Source of the DNA: an uncultured Bacteroidia bacterium
GTDB lineage: Bacteria > Bacteroidota > Bacteroidia > NS11-12g > UBA9320
NCBI GenBank assembly: GCA_943787465.1
Contig: CALSMN010000004.1
Span: forward strand, 248,001 to 312,000
Length of the DNA: 64,000 bases
Direction: 5' to 3'
Position numbers and translations under genes: made by a program. The notes beneath the pieces are model-generated. The model was not told the DNA's origin and ran no database searches. It was given only the letters and a program-made list of their open reading frames with translations. This document shows positions 1 to 10,258 of this stretch, piece after piece. Each line of letters starts with the position of its first letter. The first letter of the stretch is position 1.

Positions 1-2
1 TA

Positions 3-326
3 CCCTATTCATTAACTCAGAATCGTGATTTGGGATTATTCCCAATGGTATCATTTAATCACCAAAAAGTAACCGTGTATCTAGATACTTTAACTGCATT
101 TGAAGATATAAACTATTTTCATGCAAAGAATCTTCCTTTCTATGAGGCAAAACACATAAGAGGAGTCTTTTTTGATTGGGACCCTATTCTTAATCTAATT
201 CGTAAAAATCCGAAACATCAACTTATCATTAAAAAAGAGGACAACTATTTTGCCATACGTGCCCTTACCCTCGAAGGAAAAGACTTTGATAATTTGTCTA
301 TAGAGCTAGAAATTAAAAAACTTTAA
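3..326 (+). CDS. Partial hypothetical protein (5' end outside window)
   Basis: The reading frame is open from the window edge (codons from position 3: P-Y-S-L-T-Q-N-R-D) to the TAA at 324-326, so this is most likely the C-terminal part of a longer gene. The visible part has about 107 residues, mixes charged and hydrophobic residues, and shows no signal peptide or membrane segment. A TTG at 30 could serve as a start but nothing supports it as the true one. I do not recognise the family. Its stop overlaps the stop of the convergent mpl gene inside the four bases TTAA (323-326). Confidence 0.5.
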   Translation, partial: PYSLTQNRDLGLFPMVSFNHQKVTVYLDTLTAFEDINYFHAKNLPFYEAKHIRGVFFDWDPILNLIRKNPKHQLIIKKEDNYFAIRALTLEGKDFDNLSIELEIKKL

Positions 327-1723
327 CTAAAGGAAAAGTCCGCCTTTTCAAAAGTACCTGAACTCATGAGTAATATGTTATTCCCTGCTCGGAACGAAGC
401 ATTCACTTTGGCTTGCAACTGAGCTACATCATGAATAATCCTTACATCACCGAAACAAGTTTGCACATAAGATGCATCCAAATATTCCATTTTTTTGTGC
501 GTAAAAATGGTGTCATTATAAAAAATAATTGCCTCATCTGCAGCCTTCATTGTGTTTTTATATAGCGGAATAAAATCCTTGGTTAAACTACTAAATGTAT
601 GCAATTCAAAAACGGCTAAAAGCCTACCCGAATGCGTTTCTTTAATAGCCTCAGTGGTTGCTTTTAACTTACTTGGAGAATGAGCAAAATCTCGATAAAC
701 AACCTGTCCATTAAGATCTATAATTTTTTCCATTCGACGACCAGCGCCAGTAAAATCAAAAGCAGCAGTATAAAAATCATGGCCTGAAATTCCTATCTTT
801 CCACAGACTTTTTGAGCAGCACACAAATTTTCTAAATTGTGTTTTCCTACAATTGAAAGAGGATACCATTGACCCTCAAAGTATAAATTGGTCCCAGTTG
901 GGGTATTTTTAAACATAGGAGTATTATAGGTTTGGTTTGATGTACCCGTTTTTATACTTAACTGCGAAATATGTTCATCTTTTTCAAACCAAAAAAAATG
1001 TCCGTCTTCAGTATGACTATCCATATACCTTAAAAAAGTGTCCAGATATAAATCAAATGTTGGAAAAACATTTATATGGTCGTAGGCAATTCCTGTAATT
1101 ATTGAAATATGAGGATTGTACCAAAGAAATTTAGATTTCATATCTAATGGTGAACTCAAATATTCATCCCCTTCGATAATGATCAGTGGGGCATCTGAAA
1201 TCCTTACAGAAAGATCAAAACCATCAATAGAGGATCCTACAAGATAATCAAAATCGAGATTATGTTTCGATAACACATGCATGATCATGGCTGTTGTTGT
1301 TGTTTTACCATGGCTACCTGCAATAACAATTCGTTTTTTATCACGACTTTCTGATGCGATAAATTCTGGGAATGATTGTATCAATATACCCAATTCTCTT
1401 GCCTTTAATAACTCCGGATTATCTTCTTTTGCATGCATCCCCAATATGATTATATCTATATCTGAGGTTATAACATCTGTATTCCAACCCATAGATGGAA
1501 GCAAGTTGTGGTTATCCAAATTGGTCTTGGCTGGATCATAGATAATGTCATCAGATCCCGAAACCTGAAAACCTTTTTGTTTAAGCGCTATAGCAAGATT
1601 GTGCATTATCGCACCTCCAATTGCTATCAAATGAATACGTTTCAATTCTCTATCATTTACAGGTTTATGATTAGCGAATTTATTGAGAAATCCGTTTAAA
1701 AGATAAACTTGAACACGTAACAT
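323..1723 (-). CDS. mpl: UDP-N-acetylmuramate:tripeptide ligase (Mpl-like Mur ligase)
   Basis: Mpl enzymes are cytoplasmic ligases that reattach recycled murein peptide (L-Ala-gamma-D-Glu-meso-Dap) to UDP-MurNAc using ATP. The protein has the N-terminal nucleotide-binding motif HLIAIGG (about residues 31-37), the Mur-ligase P-loop GSHGKTTTT (136-144) and the middle-domain motif IIEGDEY. Its length of 466 fits the family. The Mpl assignment rather than MurC rests on the Ala-Ile-Gly-Gly start and the overall similarity to Bacteroidota homologues I remember. The ATG at 1723 adds about 27 unusual residues. A TTG at 1642 would give M-K-R-I-H-L-I-A-I-G-G, the usual family beginning, so the start is uncertain. 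The gene is convergent with the partial gene before it. Confidence 0.88.
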   Translation of the reverse strand: MLRVQVYLLNGFLNKFANHKPVNDRELKRIHLIAIGGAIMHNLAIALKQKGFQVSGSDDIIYDPAKTNLDNHNLLPSMGWNTDVITSDIDIIILGMHAKEDNPELLKARELGILIQSFPEFIASESRDKKRIVIAGSHGKTTTTAMIMHVLSKHNLDFDYLVGSSIDGFDLSVRISDAPLIIIEGDEYLSSPLDMKSKFLWYNPHISIITGIAYDHINVFPTFDLYLDTFLRYMDSHTEDGHFFWFEKDEHISQLSIKTGTSNQTYNTPMFKNTPTGTNLYFEGQWYPLSIVGKHNLENLCAAQKVCGKIGISGHDFYTAAFDFTGAGRRMEKIIDLNGQVVYRDFAHSPSKLKATTEAIKETHSGRLLAVFELHTFSSLTKDFIPLYKNTMKAADEAIIFYNDTIFTHKKMEYLDASYVQTCFGDVRIIHDVAQLQAKVNASFRAGNNILLMSSGTFEKADFSFS

Positions 1724-1784
1724 TTGATTAGTGGCTCTTTTTGTTTACATACAATTAAATTAATTAATGGCTTAATTTGCATTT

Positions 1785-2714
1785 ATGGTATCCATCATTT
1801 TACCCATTTTCAATGAAGAGAAAGGATTAGAATCTTTCGTGAAAGTATTATATGATGTCATCAAAGACAAAGTAAATAAATTTGAAATACTATTGGTGAA
1901 TGACGGCAGTTCTGATGAATCGTTGACTATAATTAAATCTCTAAGTACTGATTATAGTGAAATAAAATATATAAATCTAAGTAGAAATTTTGGACATCAA
2001 ATAGCCGTATCAGCTGGATTAGATTTTGCAAAAGGAGAATACGTAATATTAATGGATTCCGATGGGCAAGATCCCCCAGAATTGATTCCTGACATGATAA
2101 ATAAAATAAATGAGGGCTATGATGTAATTTATGCAAAACGTATAAAACGTGCTGATGAATCATTCTTAAAAAAACAAACGGCAACGATGTTTTATAAGTT
2201 GCTGAATTATATAACCAATATTGAAATTCCAGTAGACACTGGTGATTTTAGAATTATAAATCGAAAAGTAGTTAATGCTTTGAAGCAAATGCCAGAAAAA
2301 CAGCGCTATTTAAGAGGTCAGATTGCTTGGCTTGGCTTCAAACAAGCACCCATCGAATATGAACGTAAGGGTCGCAATGCAGGCAAAAGTAATTATACCT
2401 ATAAAAAAATGATTCGACTGGCATTGGATGCAATTACATCTTTCTCTAATTGGCCACTCCGTTTAGCCACTATATCTGGATTTATTTGTGCATTTATTGG
2501 ATTATTACTTATCATTTACACCCTTTATGCTAAATTTATTCTCAAAGTATATGAGCCTGGCTGGCCATCACTTATGATCAGTATTGTTTTTTTAGGAGGA
2601 ATCCAATTACTTGGTATTGGAATGATTGGTGAATATGTTGCCCGTATTAATGACAATGTAAAACAACGACCCTTATATCTTGTTGATGAATCAAATGTAG
2701 ACATCAATGCATAA
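1785..2714 (+). CDS. GT2 glycosyltransferase, GtrB/DPM1-like, with two C-terminal membrane helices
   Basis: This is a family 2 glycosyltransferase of the type that moves a sugar from a nucleotide donor to polyprenyl phosphate at the inner membrane. The catalytic domain covers roughly residues 1-220 and shows VNDGSSDES near residue 39, the DxD-type MDSDGQDPPEL near 90, and the family motif GDFR near 150. Two membrane helices follow (about 226-250 and 263-286), as in GtrB, ArnC and YkcC. A -7-like box (TTAATTTGC, 1772-1780) lies four bases before the ATG. The downstream gene overlaps by 8 bp. The sugar and the final glycan cannot be told from the sequence. Confidence 0.85.
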   Translation: MVSIILPIFNEEKGLESFVKVLYDVIKDKVNKFEILLVNDGSSDESLTIIKSLSTDYSEIKYINLSRNFGHQIAVSAGLDFAKGEYVILMDSDGQDPPELIPDMINKINEGYDVIYAKRIKRADESFLKKQTATMFYKLLNYITNIEIPVDTGDFRIINRKVVNALKQMPEKQRYLRGQIAWLGFKQAPIEYERKGRNAGKSNYTYKKMIRLALDAITSFSNWPLRLATISGFICAFIGLLLIIYTLYAKFILKVYEPGWPSLMISIVFLGGIQLLGIGMIGEYVARINDNVKQRPLYLVDESNVDINA

Positions 2715-3264
2715 TATAGAGCCCTATTACTTGTGGAGAGATTTGTATATTTCTGAGCAGGATCCCAATGCCTTAAATTACAAAAATCAATATTCTGAAT
2801 TTCATTATACAAACCAAGTATACAACTACCTTTTACACCCGCAATGGGACAGCTTTGGTAGCGATACCTTGTTATACAAAATGCTATATACAGACTATGA
2901 AGAACAATTTTGTATCATAGAATTAATAGGCGAATGGAATGATGCAATCAATAATGACATCATGTTTCTCAAAACCGAACTCATTAACCCAATGATTGAA
3001 TGTGGGATTCAAAATTTTGTTCTCATCATGGAGAATGTATTAAACTTTCACGCAGATAATGATGAGTATTATCAAGAATGGAAAGAAGAAATTGAAGGTG
3101 AAATATTTTTAATCAACGCCCTACCTCAAGTAATTGACGAACTTAATACATATCATCTCAATTATCAGCTTTCATTCGGTGGTAGACTCAATGACATTTC
3201 ATGGAGAAACCAAAAACCCGATCAAATTTTAGAGTTGTTAGAAACCAAGTATTTAGAGGATTAA
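2707..3264 (+). CDS. Conserved hypothetical protein coupled to GT2 gene
   Basis: This 185-residue acidic, soluble protein has no signal peptide and no membrane segment. It is rich in Tyr, Trp and Asn-Glu clusters. I do not recognise a domain. Its ATG lies inside the end of the glycosyltransferase gene (8-bp overlap), so the two are probably translated from one message and may act in the same pathway. No catalytic motif is visible, and a function would be a guess. Confidence 0.7.
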   Translation: MHNIEPYYLWRDLYISEQDPNALNYKNQYSEFHYTNQVYNYLLHPQWDSFGSDTLLYKMLYTDYEEQFCIIELIGEWNDAINNDIMFLKTELINPMIECGIQNFVLIMENVLNFHADNDEYYQEWKEEIEGEIFLINALPQVIDELNTYHLNYQLSFGGRLNDISWRNQKPDQILELLETKYLED

Positions 3265-3300
3265 ACACTAAATTTTATTAGCTGAAAATCTAACCGTATA

Positions 3301-6180
3301 TTGCTCAGTTTTATCAGAGCAATTAAGTCATTGAAAGTTCAAAACGACTCCCAATATAAACTGGTATTCAGTATACACAAACATCCGCAACTTGGGGTTA
3401 TGATTCACCCTTATATTGTTGCATATACAAGTACCCATACATTATCGCTCACCTATCAAAAAGTATTCTCTGGGAACGCATCCTATTATCATAAATTAAC
3501 CAAAAATGAACTTGATCTGATTTCTAAATTAGATCCGCTAATGCTTGAGAACATCGTCCGGAAATTTTCACCACAGAAAAAAATAAGGCCCAAGGAGTAC
3601 TTTTATAAATATTTTGATAAAACTAATTTTAAAGAAAAAATAAGACCCTACATCGATCAGGCGATTTCATCATTCTTTGAAGATATTGACCCAAATACCA
3701 ATCAAATCTACGAAGCAGATGAAATTAATCCCGCTGCAAATCTTATTCAAGTTCAATCAGAATTTACCAAAGTTTTATTTCACTTTCGTAAAAATGAAAA
3801 TGGCACATCTTATTTTATTACGCTAAAACATGGTGAGGAACGTATCCCTTTTATGAAACAAAATGGACTGCTTCTCTCCTCAAAACCAGCTAGAATTTTA
3901 GTACATCAAAAAATATATAAATTCTATGATTTTGTAGATGGTAGCAAAATTGGTGTTTTCTTAAACAAAAAATTTGTTCATATCAAACCTGAGAATCAAA
4001 AAACGTATTATACGAAATTTATACGACCATTATTAGAAACAGCACCTGTTCAAGCTCAAGGATTTACAATAAATACCATAAAAGAAAATGCAAAATCTCA
4101 ACTTTCACTTACAAAGCATAATGAAATTTATGGTTTTAATATGAGTATTATTTATGACTCTCATACCTTTTTATACCAACCCAATAAACTATTTCATGTC
4201 CATTTAAAATGGGAAAAGAATGAACCTATTTTTACGAAATTCAAGCGATCTGTGATATGGGAATCCAATAAAGCTAACACCCTGGAAACCTTTGGTTTAA
4301 TACACCAACAGGATGCGTTTTTTAGAGGAGCTGAAACAACCATAACTTCATGCATATCTTGGCTCAGAGATCACTATACAGAATTAACAAAAAATAACTT
4401 TATCATATCCAAAGAATTATCAGAAGAATACAACTTTGATAAACCCCAATTAAACTACACGATTGCAGACCAAATAGATTGGTTTGATTTAAAAATAATG
4501 GTGATTATTGGAAATTTTGAAGTGCCTTTTAGCAAAATTGTAGCTGAAATGAAAAAAGGAAACCATGAACTTCGATTAGCTAATGGGCAAATTTTTATTT
4601 TCCCAAGTGAATGGTTTGCCATAGGAAAATCACTATTCTCATCCTCCTCAAAAAATAATCAATACCAGATTAGGAAATATGAATTATCTGTTCTAAATCA
4701 TATCCAATCAGATGAAATAAAGAATCACCTCAACAGCCTCGTTGAAATTAAAGCTGAAAAACCCCACAAAGCATTCAAAGGAATGCTTAGACCATACCAA
4801 GTGGATGGATTGAGCTGGTTAATGTTTTTAAAAAATAACCGATTTGGTGGCATATTGGCTGACGACATGGGTCTAGGTAAAACCATTCAAACATTAGCTT
4901 TCATTCAGAAAATAAAACATAGTTTAACAGCATCCTCGCCGCACCCATTCTTATTAATTACTCCAACATCATTGCTTTATAATTGGACCAACGAATGCGC
5001 CAAATTCACCCCAGACGTTAAAGTCCATATTCATGCTGGAAACAAACGACACCAGACCCTGGATGCATATAAAAATACCGATTTAATCATCACATCTTAT
5101 GGTTTAATTCGTAATGACTCATCACTTTTTCAAGAAGTTCATTTTGAAGTAGTCATCCTAGACGAAAGCCAAAACATAAAAAATTACTCTGCTAAAACCA
5201 CACAATGTATCAATATACTTCAAGCTAAATGTAGAATAGCATTAACAGGTACCCCAATAGAAAATACTATAAAAGATTTATGGAGTCAAATGAATTTTTT
5301 AAATAAAGGCTTACTAGGTTCTTTAACTCATTTTACAAACACCTTTGCAAAACCCATTGAAAAAGAGGATGATCAGCAACAAGTTAATAAGCTGAAACAG
5401 ATGATAAAACCTTTTTTGTTACGAAGAACTAAAGATGAAGTAGCTAAAGATTTACCCAATCTACAAGAAAAAATACTCTACTGTGAAATGTCTGAGGAAC
5501 AAGAAAAACACTATGAAAAAATAAAATCAATGTACCGAAATCAATTACTTGACATAGTGAAAAAAGAAGGAATTAAATCCTCAAAACTATCGATCCTTCA
5601 GGGTTTATCTAAATTGCGTCAAATTTCAAATCATCCCATTTTATCAGACACTTCTTACGCTCATAATAGCGGCAAACATGATATATTACTTGACAAAATA
5701 CGGACAGGCATTCAAGATGGTCACAAGATCCTAGTCTTTTCGCAATTTGTTTCCTACCTCGAATTAATTGAAAAAACAATTAAAAAAGAATCGTTGACCT
5801 ATTATAAACTTACTGGGGCAACTTCTAAAGAAAAACGAGAGCAATACGTACAAGCATTTCAAAAACAATCTGATTCTTGTGTCTTCTTAATTTCATTAAA
5901 AGCTGGAGGAGTTGGGATCAATCTAACAGCTGCCGACTATGTGTTTATCGCTGATCCATGGTGGAACCCCGCAGCAGAAGCTCAAGCCAGAGATAGAAGT
6001 CACCGAATCGGTCAAACAAAGACCGTTTTTAGCTACAAATTCATTTCTAGAGGTACCATTGAAGAAAAAATTATCAAACTCCAAAACCAAAAAAATAAAT
6101 TTTCAAAAGATTTGATACACGTTGATAATAATATTTTAACCAACCTTAAAATTAAAGACCTACACTTTTTATTAGAGTAA
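3301..6180 (+). CDS. SNF2-family DEAD/DEAH-box helicase
   Basis: SNF2 (Swi2/HepA type) ATPases translocate on double-stranded DNA and remodel protein-DNA complexes. The 959-residue protein has a roughly 480-residue N-terminal part resembling the bacterial SNF2-associated region. The ATPase core follows: motif I DDMGLGKT (about 521-528), motif II DESQ (about 621; usually DEAH or DEGQ), motif III LTGTPIEN (about 647). The C-terminal lobe has KILVFSQF near 810 and the RSHRIGQ arginine-finger motif near 899. The start used is TTG 3301, because the first in-frame ATG is 33 residues in. No restriction or defence partner sits beside it, so a housekeeping role in transcription or repair is the simplest inference. 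Confidence 0.9.
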   Translation: MLSFIRAIKSLKVQNDSQYKLVFSIHKHPQLGVMIHPYIVAYTSTHTLSLTYQKVFSGNASYYHKLTKNELDLISKLDPLMLENIVRKFSPQKKIRPKEYFYKYFDKTNFKEKIRPYIDQAISSFFEDIDPNTNQIYEADEINPAANLIQVQSEFTKVLFHFRKNENGTSYFITLKHGEERIPFMKQNGLLLSSKPARILVHQKIYKFYDFVDGSKIGVFLNKKFVHIKPENQKTYYTKFIRPLLETAPVQAQGFTINTIKENAKSQLSLTKHNEIYGFNMSIIYDSHTFLYQPNKLFHVHLKWEKNEPIFTKFKRSVIWESNKANTLETFGLIHQQDAFFRGAETTITSCISWLRDHYTELTKNNFIISKELSEEYNFDKPQLNYTIADQIDWFDLKIMVIIGNFEVPFSKIVAEMKKGNHELRLANGQIFIFPSEWFAIGKSLFSSSSKNNQYQIRKYELSVLNHIQSDEIKNHLNSLVEIKAEKPHKAFKGMLRPYQVDGLSWLMFLKNNRFGGILADDMGLGKTIQTLAFIQKIKHSLTASSPHPFLLITPTSLLYNWTNECAKFTPDVKVHIHAGNKRHQTLDAYKNTDLIITSYGLIRNDSSLFQEVHFEVVILDESQNIKNYSAKTTQCINILQAKCRIALTGTPIENTIKDLWSQMNFLNKGLLGSLTHFTNTFAKPIEKEDDQQQVNKLKQMIKPFLLRRTKDEVAKDLPNLQEKILYCEMSEEQEKHYEKIKSMYRNQLLDIVKKEGIKSSKLSILQGLSKLRQISNHPILSDTSYAHNSGKHDILLDKIRTGIQDGHKILVFSQFVSYLELIEKTIKKESLTYYKLTGATSKEKREQYVQAFQKQSDSCVFLISLKAGGVGINLTAADYVFIADPWWNPAAEAQARDRSHRIGQTKTVFSYKFISRGTIEEKIIKLQNQKNKFSKDLIHVDNNILTNLKIKDLHFLLE

Positions 6181-6195
6181 AAATGTATAATTACT

Positions 6196-6203
6196 TAAAT
6201 TTG
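6196..6203 (+). promoter_or_regulatory. Putative Bacteroidota -7 promoter box
   Basis: TAAATTTG matches the Bacteroidota -7 consensus TAnnTTTG exactly and ends 22 bases before the ATG of the secreted protein at 6226. A convincing -33 TTG element is not visible. Confidence 0.4.
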
Positions 6204-6225
6204 AAATAAATAATATCAAACACAC

Positions 6226-6954
6226 ATGAAAAAAACACTTACTTTATTACTCGTTGCTCTAACTAGTATATCTATCGCACAAGTAGAACTAGAGATGAAA
6301 TCTATTGATAAACCTGCAGATTTCATTATGGATGGAGAAGGATCTACTAAGCTCCAATTACAATTTACTTTGCAAAATAATGGAAGTGAATTAAAGGCTG
6401 CTGATACGATCATCTACACATGGGGTATTATCAATAAAAACCCAGTACAATACATTGTTCAAGGTAATCCAGGGGCATTTATTTTACCTCAAAATATTCC
6501 TACTGGAGGCACGTACCAATCTCAAGTGTATGATATCACCATCAATGGAACACTTAATCAAAAAACACCTGTTTATGTTCTTGCTGAAGCATACGTTATT
6601 AACCGATCAACACCCGCAATCGACTCCGATTCTACCAACAATGGAAAGCTGAAAGAAATGGATTGGGTAACATTATCCACAAAAGATATAACCTACAACC
6701 ATGATAACATTGCCGTATATCCCAACCCAGCTAATGACCAACTGAACGTTGAACTCTTGTTTGCGGAAAGCAATGCGGTAAGCATCGAACTATTTGACCT
6801 CACTGGAAAATCTGTGAATATCATCGATCGTACCCGAGCTATATCTCCCAATCAATATTCTTTTGATGTCGCTGATCTCAATCAAGGCATCTACATCCTT
6901 AAAGTGACTAATGGCGAAAAAGTAAGCACCACTAAGGTGACTATTGCTCATTAA
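6226..6954 (+). CDS. Secreted protein with T9SS type A sorting domain
   Basis: The protein starts with a clear signal peptide (MKKTLTLLLVALTSISIAQ, cleavage about residue 19). A 130-residue domain follows that looks like an extracellular beta-sandwich. The last 75 or so residues form a type A T9SS sorting domain, with VYPNPANDQLNV, then ELFDLTGK, then GIYILKV and a short basic end. Such domains are recognised by the outer-membrane T9SS, and the cargo is released or lipid-anchored at the surface. The N-terminal domain is not one I recognise. The gene is single, with its own -7 box upstream and a strong hairpin behind it. Confidence 0.87.
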   Translation: MKKTLTLLLVALTSISIAQVELEMKSIDKPADFIMDGEGSTKLQLQFTLQNNGSELKAADTIIYTWGIINKNPVQYIVQGNPGAFILPQNIPTGGTYQSQVYDITINGTLNQKTPVYVLAEAYVINRSTPAIDSDSTNNGKLKEMDWVTLSTKDITYNHDNIAVYPNPANDQLNVELLFAESNAVSIELFDLTGKSVNIIDRTRAISPNQYSFDVADLNQGIYILKVTNGEKVSTTKVTIAH

Positions 6955-6966
6955 TTCACATACAGA

Positions 6967-7010
6967 CCCATAAAAAAACCGCTCCATAAATAGAGCGGTT
7001 TTTTTATGGG
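6967..7010. terminator. Bidirectional-looking intrinsic terminator hairpin
   Basis: Two perfectly complementary 18-base arms (6967-6984 and 6993-7010) flank an 8-base loop. The stem core is ACCGCTC/GAGCGGT with seven A before and seven T after it, so either strand gives a GC hairpin followed by a U-run. It sits directly behind the secreted protein and just before the yebC promoter. Confidence 0.85.
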
Positions 7011-7017
7011 TTTACAT

Positions 7018-7026
7018 TAAGTTTGC
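7018..7026 (+). promoter_or_regulatory. Putative -7 promoter box for yebC
   Basis: TAAGTTTGC is a full match to TAnnTTTGC. It lies 23 bases before the yebC ATG and directly behind the upstream terminator, which fits a fresh transcription start. Confidence 0.5.
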
Positions 7027-7049
7027 TACACTAAAATCGGTAATATCTA

Positions 7050-7817
7050 ATGGCAGGACATAGTAAATGGGCAAATATCAAACACCGAAAGGCTGCACAA
7101 GATAAAAAAAGAGCCAAGATTTGGACACGTATTATCAAGGAAATTACGATTGCCGCTAGAGATGGGGGGCCAGATATTGATAGCAATCCAGCACTGCGAC
7201 TTGCCGTGCAAAATGGTAAAGGGGCTAACCTTCCCAAAGACACCATCGAACGAGCTATAAAAAAAGGTTCGGGTGCAGAAGCTGCCAACCTACAATCGTA
7301 TACTTATGAGGGCTATGGACCCCATGGCATTGCTATTTTTATATATGCAACTACGGATAACTTAAACCGAACAGTGGCAAGCGTTCGATCAATTTTTACA
7401 AAAAATAATGGCTCATTGGGAACCAACGGTTCCTTGAGTTTCATATTCGAAACCAAAGGAGTATTCACCATTGTCCGAGAATCTATTCTAGATTGGGATA
7501 CTGAAGAATTAGAATTAGAACTCATAGATGGAGGTGCAGATGAATTGGTTTTTGAGGAAGATGTATTAATCGTATACACCACCTTTGAACATTATGGGGA
7601 TATGCAAGCTACGTTACAAAAACTTGATATTGAAGCGATGTCAACTGAGATTCAACAATTACCTACCACCACAAAAAAACTTGAATTAACTGAGGCACAA
7701 GAAGTGTTAAAAATTATAGATAAGTTTGAAGAAGATGATGATATACAAAATGTATTTCACAATCTAGAACTAACTGATGAAATTATAGCTCAACTAGAAA
7801 ATAGCCAATATGAATAA
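7050..7817 (+). CDS. yebC: YebC/TACO1-family protein, canonical copy
   Basis: YebC/TACO1 proteins were long annotated as transcription regulators and have more recently been tied to translation of difficult (for example proline-rich) stretches. The start [14 protein letters not shown] is the family signature. It is followed by the conserved [10 protein letters not shown] and [12 protein letters not shown] segment (about 50-75) and YEGYGPHG-A (about 88-95). Length is 255. It overlaps the next gene by 8 bp. A second, divergent paralogue lies at 46167, so one of the two may have a special role. Confidence 0.93.
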   Translation: MAGHSKWANIKHRKAAQDKKRAKIWTRIIKEITIAARDGGPDIDSNPALRLAVQNGKGANLPKDTIERAIKKGSGAEAANLQSYTYEGYGPHGIAIFIYATTDNLNRTVASVRSIFTKNNGSLGTNGSLSFIFETKGVFTIVRESILDWDTEELELELIDGGADELVFEEDVLIVYTTFEHYGDMQATLQKLDIEAMSTEIQQLPTTTKKLELTEAQEVLKIIDKFEEDDDIQNVFHNLELTDEIIAQLENSQYE

Positions 7818-9348
7818 AAGAGAGATCTTAGACCAAAAAATGAAAGAAGCCCAAATGGGTGGTGGGCAAAAAAGAATAGATGCACAACATGCTAAAAACA
7901 AACTGACCGCCAGAGAGCGATTGGATCTTCTGCTTGATAAAAATTCATTTGAAGAAATTGGGGCATTGGTTAAACACCGTAGTACAGACTTTGGTATGGA
8001 TAAATTACATTATCCTGGAGACGGAGTTGTTACGGGTTATGGAACAATAAATGGCCGATTAATTTATGTTTTTTCTCAAGATTTTACTGTTTTTGGAGGA
8101 TCGTTATCCGAAACACATGCCGAAAAAATTTGTAAAATTATGGACATGGCTCTCCAGAACGGAGCTCCCGTAATTGGATTGAATGATAGTGGAGGTGCGC
8201 GTATTCAAGAAGGCGTTGTATCATTAGGTGGATATGCCGATATTTTCTACAGAAATACAAGAGCTAGTGGTGTTATCCCCCAGTTAAGCCTGATAATGGG
8301 GCCGTGCGCAGGAGGAGCGGTATACTCTCCTGCCATTACTGATTTTATTCTTATGGTTGAAGATACCAGCTATATGTTTGTAACTGGACCTAATGTTGTA
8401 AAAACAGTAACCAATGAAGAAGTTTCTTCTGAAGATTTGGGTGGGGCATCTGTACATTCCGAAAAAAGTGGGGTAGCTCACTTGACAGCTGCAAATGATT
8501 TGGAGGCTATCGAAGATATTAAAAAACTATTGAGTTATATCCCTCAAAATTGCGAGGAAGATGTTCCGAGTCTACCCTATACTATCAATCAAGAGATTCG
8601 TGAAGAATTAGCTACCATTGTTCCTGAAAATCCTAACCTTCCCTATGATATTAGAGATGTGGTTTTTGGAATCATTGATCATGACACCTTTTATGAAATC
8701 CATAAAAACTTTGCCCCCAATATTGTTGTCGGATTTGCTAGACTTGCAGGAAGAAGTATTGGAATAGTTGCAAATCAACCGGCCTATCTAGCTGGAGTTC
8801 TAGATGTTCAATCCTCTCAAAAGGCGGCTCGTTTTGTTCGATTTTGTGATAGTTTTAACATCCCTTTATTGGTTTTAGAAGACGTCCCTGGATTTTTACC
8901 TGGGACAGATCAAGAATGGAATGCGATTATTACTAATGGAGCAAAATTATTGTACGCGTTTTGTGAAGCAACTGTACCTCGTATCACTGTAATTACACGA
9001 AAAGCATACGGTGGAGCATATGATGTTATGAATAGTAAGCATATTGGAGCTGACATGAATTTTGCATGGCCTAGCGCAGAAATTGCAGTTATGGGTGCAA
9101 AGGGTGCGGCTGAAATCATTTTTAAAAATGAAATCAAATCAGCAAAAAATCCGGAACAAGCTCTAATTAATAAAGAAAAAGAATATGCTGATATCTTTGC
9201 AAATCCATACCGAGCAGCAGAACGAGGATTTATAGATGATGTTATCCAGCCTGAACAAACCCGAGTTAAACTGATCAAGGCATTTGCCATGCTAGAAAAC
9301 AAGGTAAATACCCTTCCAAAGAAAAAGCATGGTAACATACCACTTTAA
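7810..9348 (+). CDS. Acyl-CoA carboxylase carboxyltransferase (beta) subunit
   Basis: This is the carboxyltransferase of a biotin-dependent propionyl-CoA carboxylase or methylmalonyl-CoA decarboxylase, moving CO2 between biotin and an acyl-CoA. The 512-residue length is typical of PccB/MmdA. The two crotonase-like halves are visible: GGARIQEGV (about 128) and [12 protein letters not shown] (about 164) form the acyl-CoA oxyanion site, and [14 protein letters not shown] (about 397) belongs to the carboxybiotin half. The partner subunits are not in the window, so carboxylase and decarboxylase cannot be separated. It overlaps yebC by 8 bp, so both are probably read from the yebC promoter. Confidence 0.92.
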   Translation: MNKREILDQKMKEAQMGGGQKRIDAQHAKNKLTARERLDLLLDKNSFEEIGALVKHRSTDFGMDKLHYPGDGVVTGYGTINGRLIYVFSQDFTVFGGSLSETHAEKICKIMDMALQNGAPVIGLNDSGGARIQEGVVSLGGYADIFYRNTRASGVIPQLSLIMGPCAGGAVYSPAITDFILMVEDTSYMFVTGPNVVKTVTNEEVSSEDLGGASVHSEKSGVAHLTAANDLEAIEDIKKLLSYIPQNCEEDVPSLPYTINQEIREELATIVPENPNLPYDIRDVVFGIIDHDTFYEIHKNFAPNIVVGFARLAGRSIGIVANQPAYLAGVLDVQSSQKAARFVRFCDSFNIPLLVLEDVPGFLPGTDQEWNAIITNGAKLLYAFCEATVPRITVITRKAYGGAYDVMNSKHIGADMNFAWPSAEIAVMGAKGAAEIIFKNEIKSAKNPEQALINKEKEYADIFANPYRAAERGFIDDVIQPEQTRVKLIKAFAMLENKVNTLPKKKHGNIPL

Positions 9349-9423
9349 AGTTATTACTTAATATTTACAATCAAAAAATAAGTATCCAACGTTTAAGTTG
9401 TAAACTTGTAATACATTCGTTAT

Positions 9424-9798
9424 ATGCATTGTCACCTGAAGAAATTTGCCATTATTGTTTGCTCTACCCTACTTTTTTTGAGTAGCTGCACTTATGATAA
9501 TGAAGTAGATTTATATAAAAGTAATGCCTGTGATATCTCTGATGTAAGTTACATGAACGACGTTCAAGCTATATTTAATAATTATGGTTGTACCAGCTGT
9601 CATAATAACTTAAATACGCAAGGTGGCGTAAATATGGAAGGATACGATCAAACTAAAATATGGATAGATAACGGTCGCCTCTTAAGAAGCATAAAGCACT
9701 TAGACGCTTCACCCATGCCTAAAGATCAACCGAAAATGGATAGTTGTAGTATCAACAAAATTGAAGCCTGGATCACAAACGGAGCCCCTAACAATTAA
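9424..9798 (+). CDS. Mono-haem c-type cytochrome lipoprotein
   Basis: A 124-residue protein with a lipoprotein signal peptide (FLSSC, Cys22) and a single haem-attachment motif CTSCH at residues 56-60. A possible distal ligand is Met98 in SPMPKDQPKM. It resembles the small periplasmic cytochromes that open Bacteroidota YceI/DUF5777 clusters. The expected location is the periplasmic face of the inner or outer membrane, carrying electrons. It is followed after 5 bp by the OB-fold gene, so the four genes to 11718 look like one operon. The electron donor and acceptor are unknown. Confidence 0.88.
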   Translation: MHCHLKKFAIIVCSTLLFLSSCTYDNEVDLYKSNACDISDVSYMNDVQAIFNNYGCTSCHNNLNTQGGVNMEGYDQTKIWIDNGRLLRSIKHLDASPMPKDQPKMDSCSINKIEAWITNGAPNN

Positions 9799-9803
9799 AA
9801 AAT

Positions 9804-10250
9804 ATGAGAAAAATTACCATCTTATCGATCAGTTTTATTGTATTAGGTATATTACTTTTTGTATACAGAATGTTTAATAAACCACACACAGATGTTTTAA
9901 ATACAAAGGCCAATGTTGAAATGACAGCAATCGAATTATTTACCTATTTCGATACCAACGAAGATTCCGCAACCATCAAATATTCTGATCAAATAATTGT
10001 TGTAAGTGGTGTCTTACATTCTAAAGATCTAAGCAATGAATTAGAGCCACAAATACTGATAAAAACCAATGAAGATGACGGATTTATTCGCTGTGGATTC
10101 AAACCTGAATATTTGAACAATATTAATTCGCTAAAAGAATCTTCAACTATCAAGGTTAAAGGAATTTGCAAAGGGCTAAATGGAGATGACGATTTAGAAC
10201 TTTTAAGTGATAAAGACGTTGTGTTATCATCTAGCATACTTATTGAATAA
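9804..10250 (+). CDS. Membrane-anchored OB-fold protein (tRNA_anti-like)
   Basis: A 148-residue protein with an uncleaved-looking N-terminal helix (about 4-23) followed by a small beta domain. The segment from VVVSGVL to KVKGICKG (about 65-125) has the spacing of the tRNA_anti-like OB fold found in many Bacteroidota periplasmic proteins. Despite its name, that family has no known tRNA role. The gene sits between the cytochrome c and YceI genes with 5- and 8-bp gaps. Its job there is not known. Confidence 0.72.
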   Translation: MRKITILSISFIVLGILLFVYRMFNKPHTDVLNTKANVEMTAIELFTYFDTNEDSATIKYSDQIIVVSGVLHSKDLSNELEPQILIKTNEDDGFIRCGFKPEYLNNINSLKESSTIKVKGICKGLNGDDDLELLSDKDVVLSSSILIE

Positions 10251-10258
10251 CAGATATT

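Noticed and set aside
9349-9423. Short palindrome (GTTTA-x5-TAAAC) before the cytochrome gene
   Set aside because: The arms are only five bases with no repeat elsewhere, so an operator cannot be supported.
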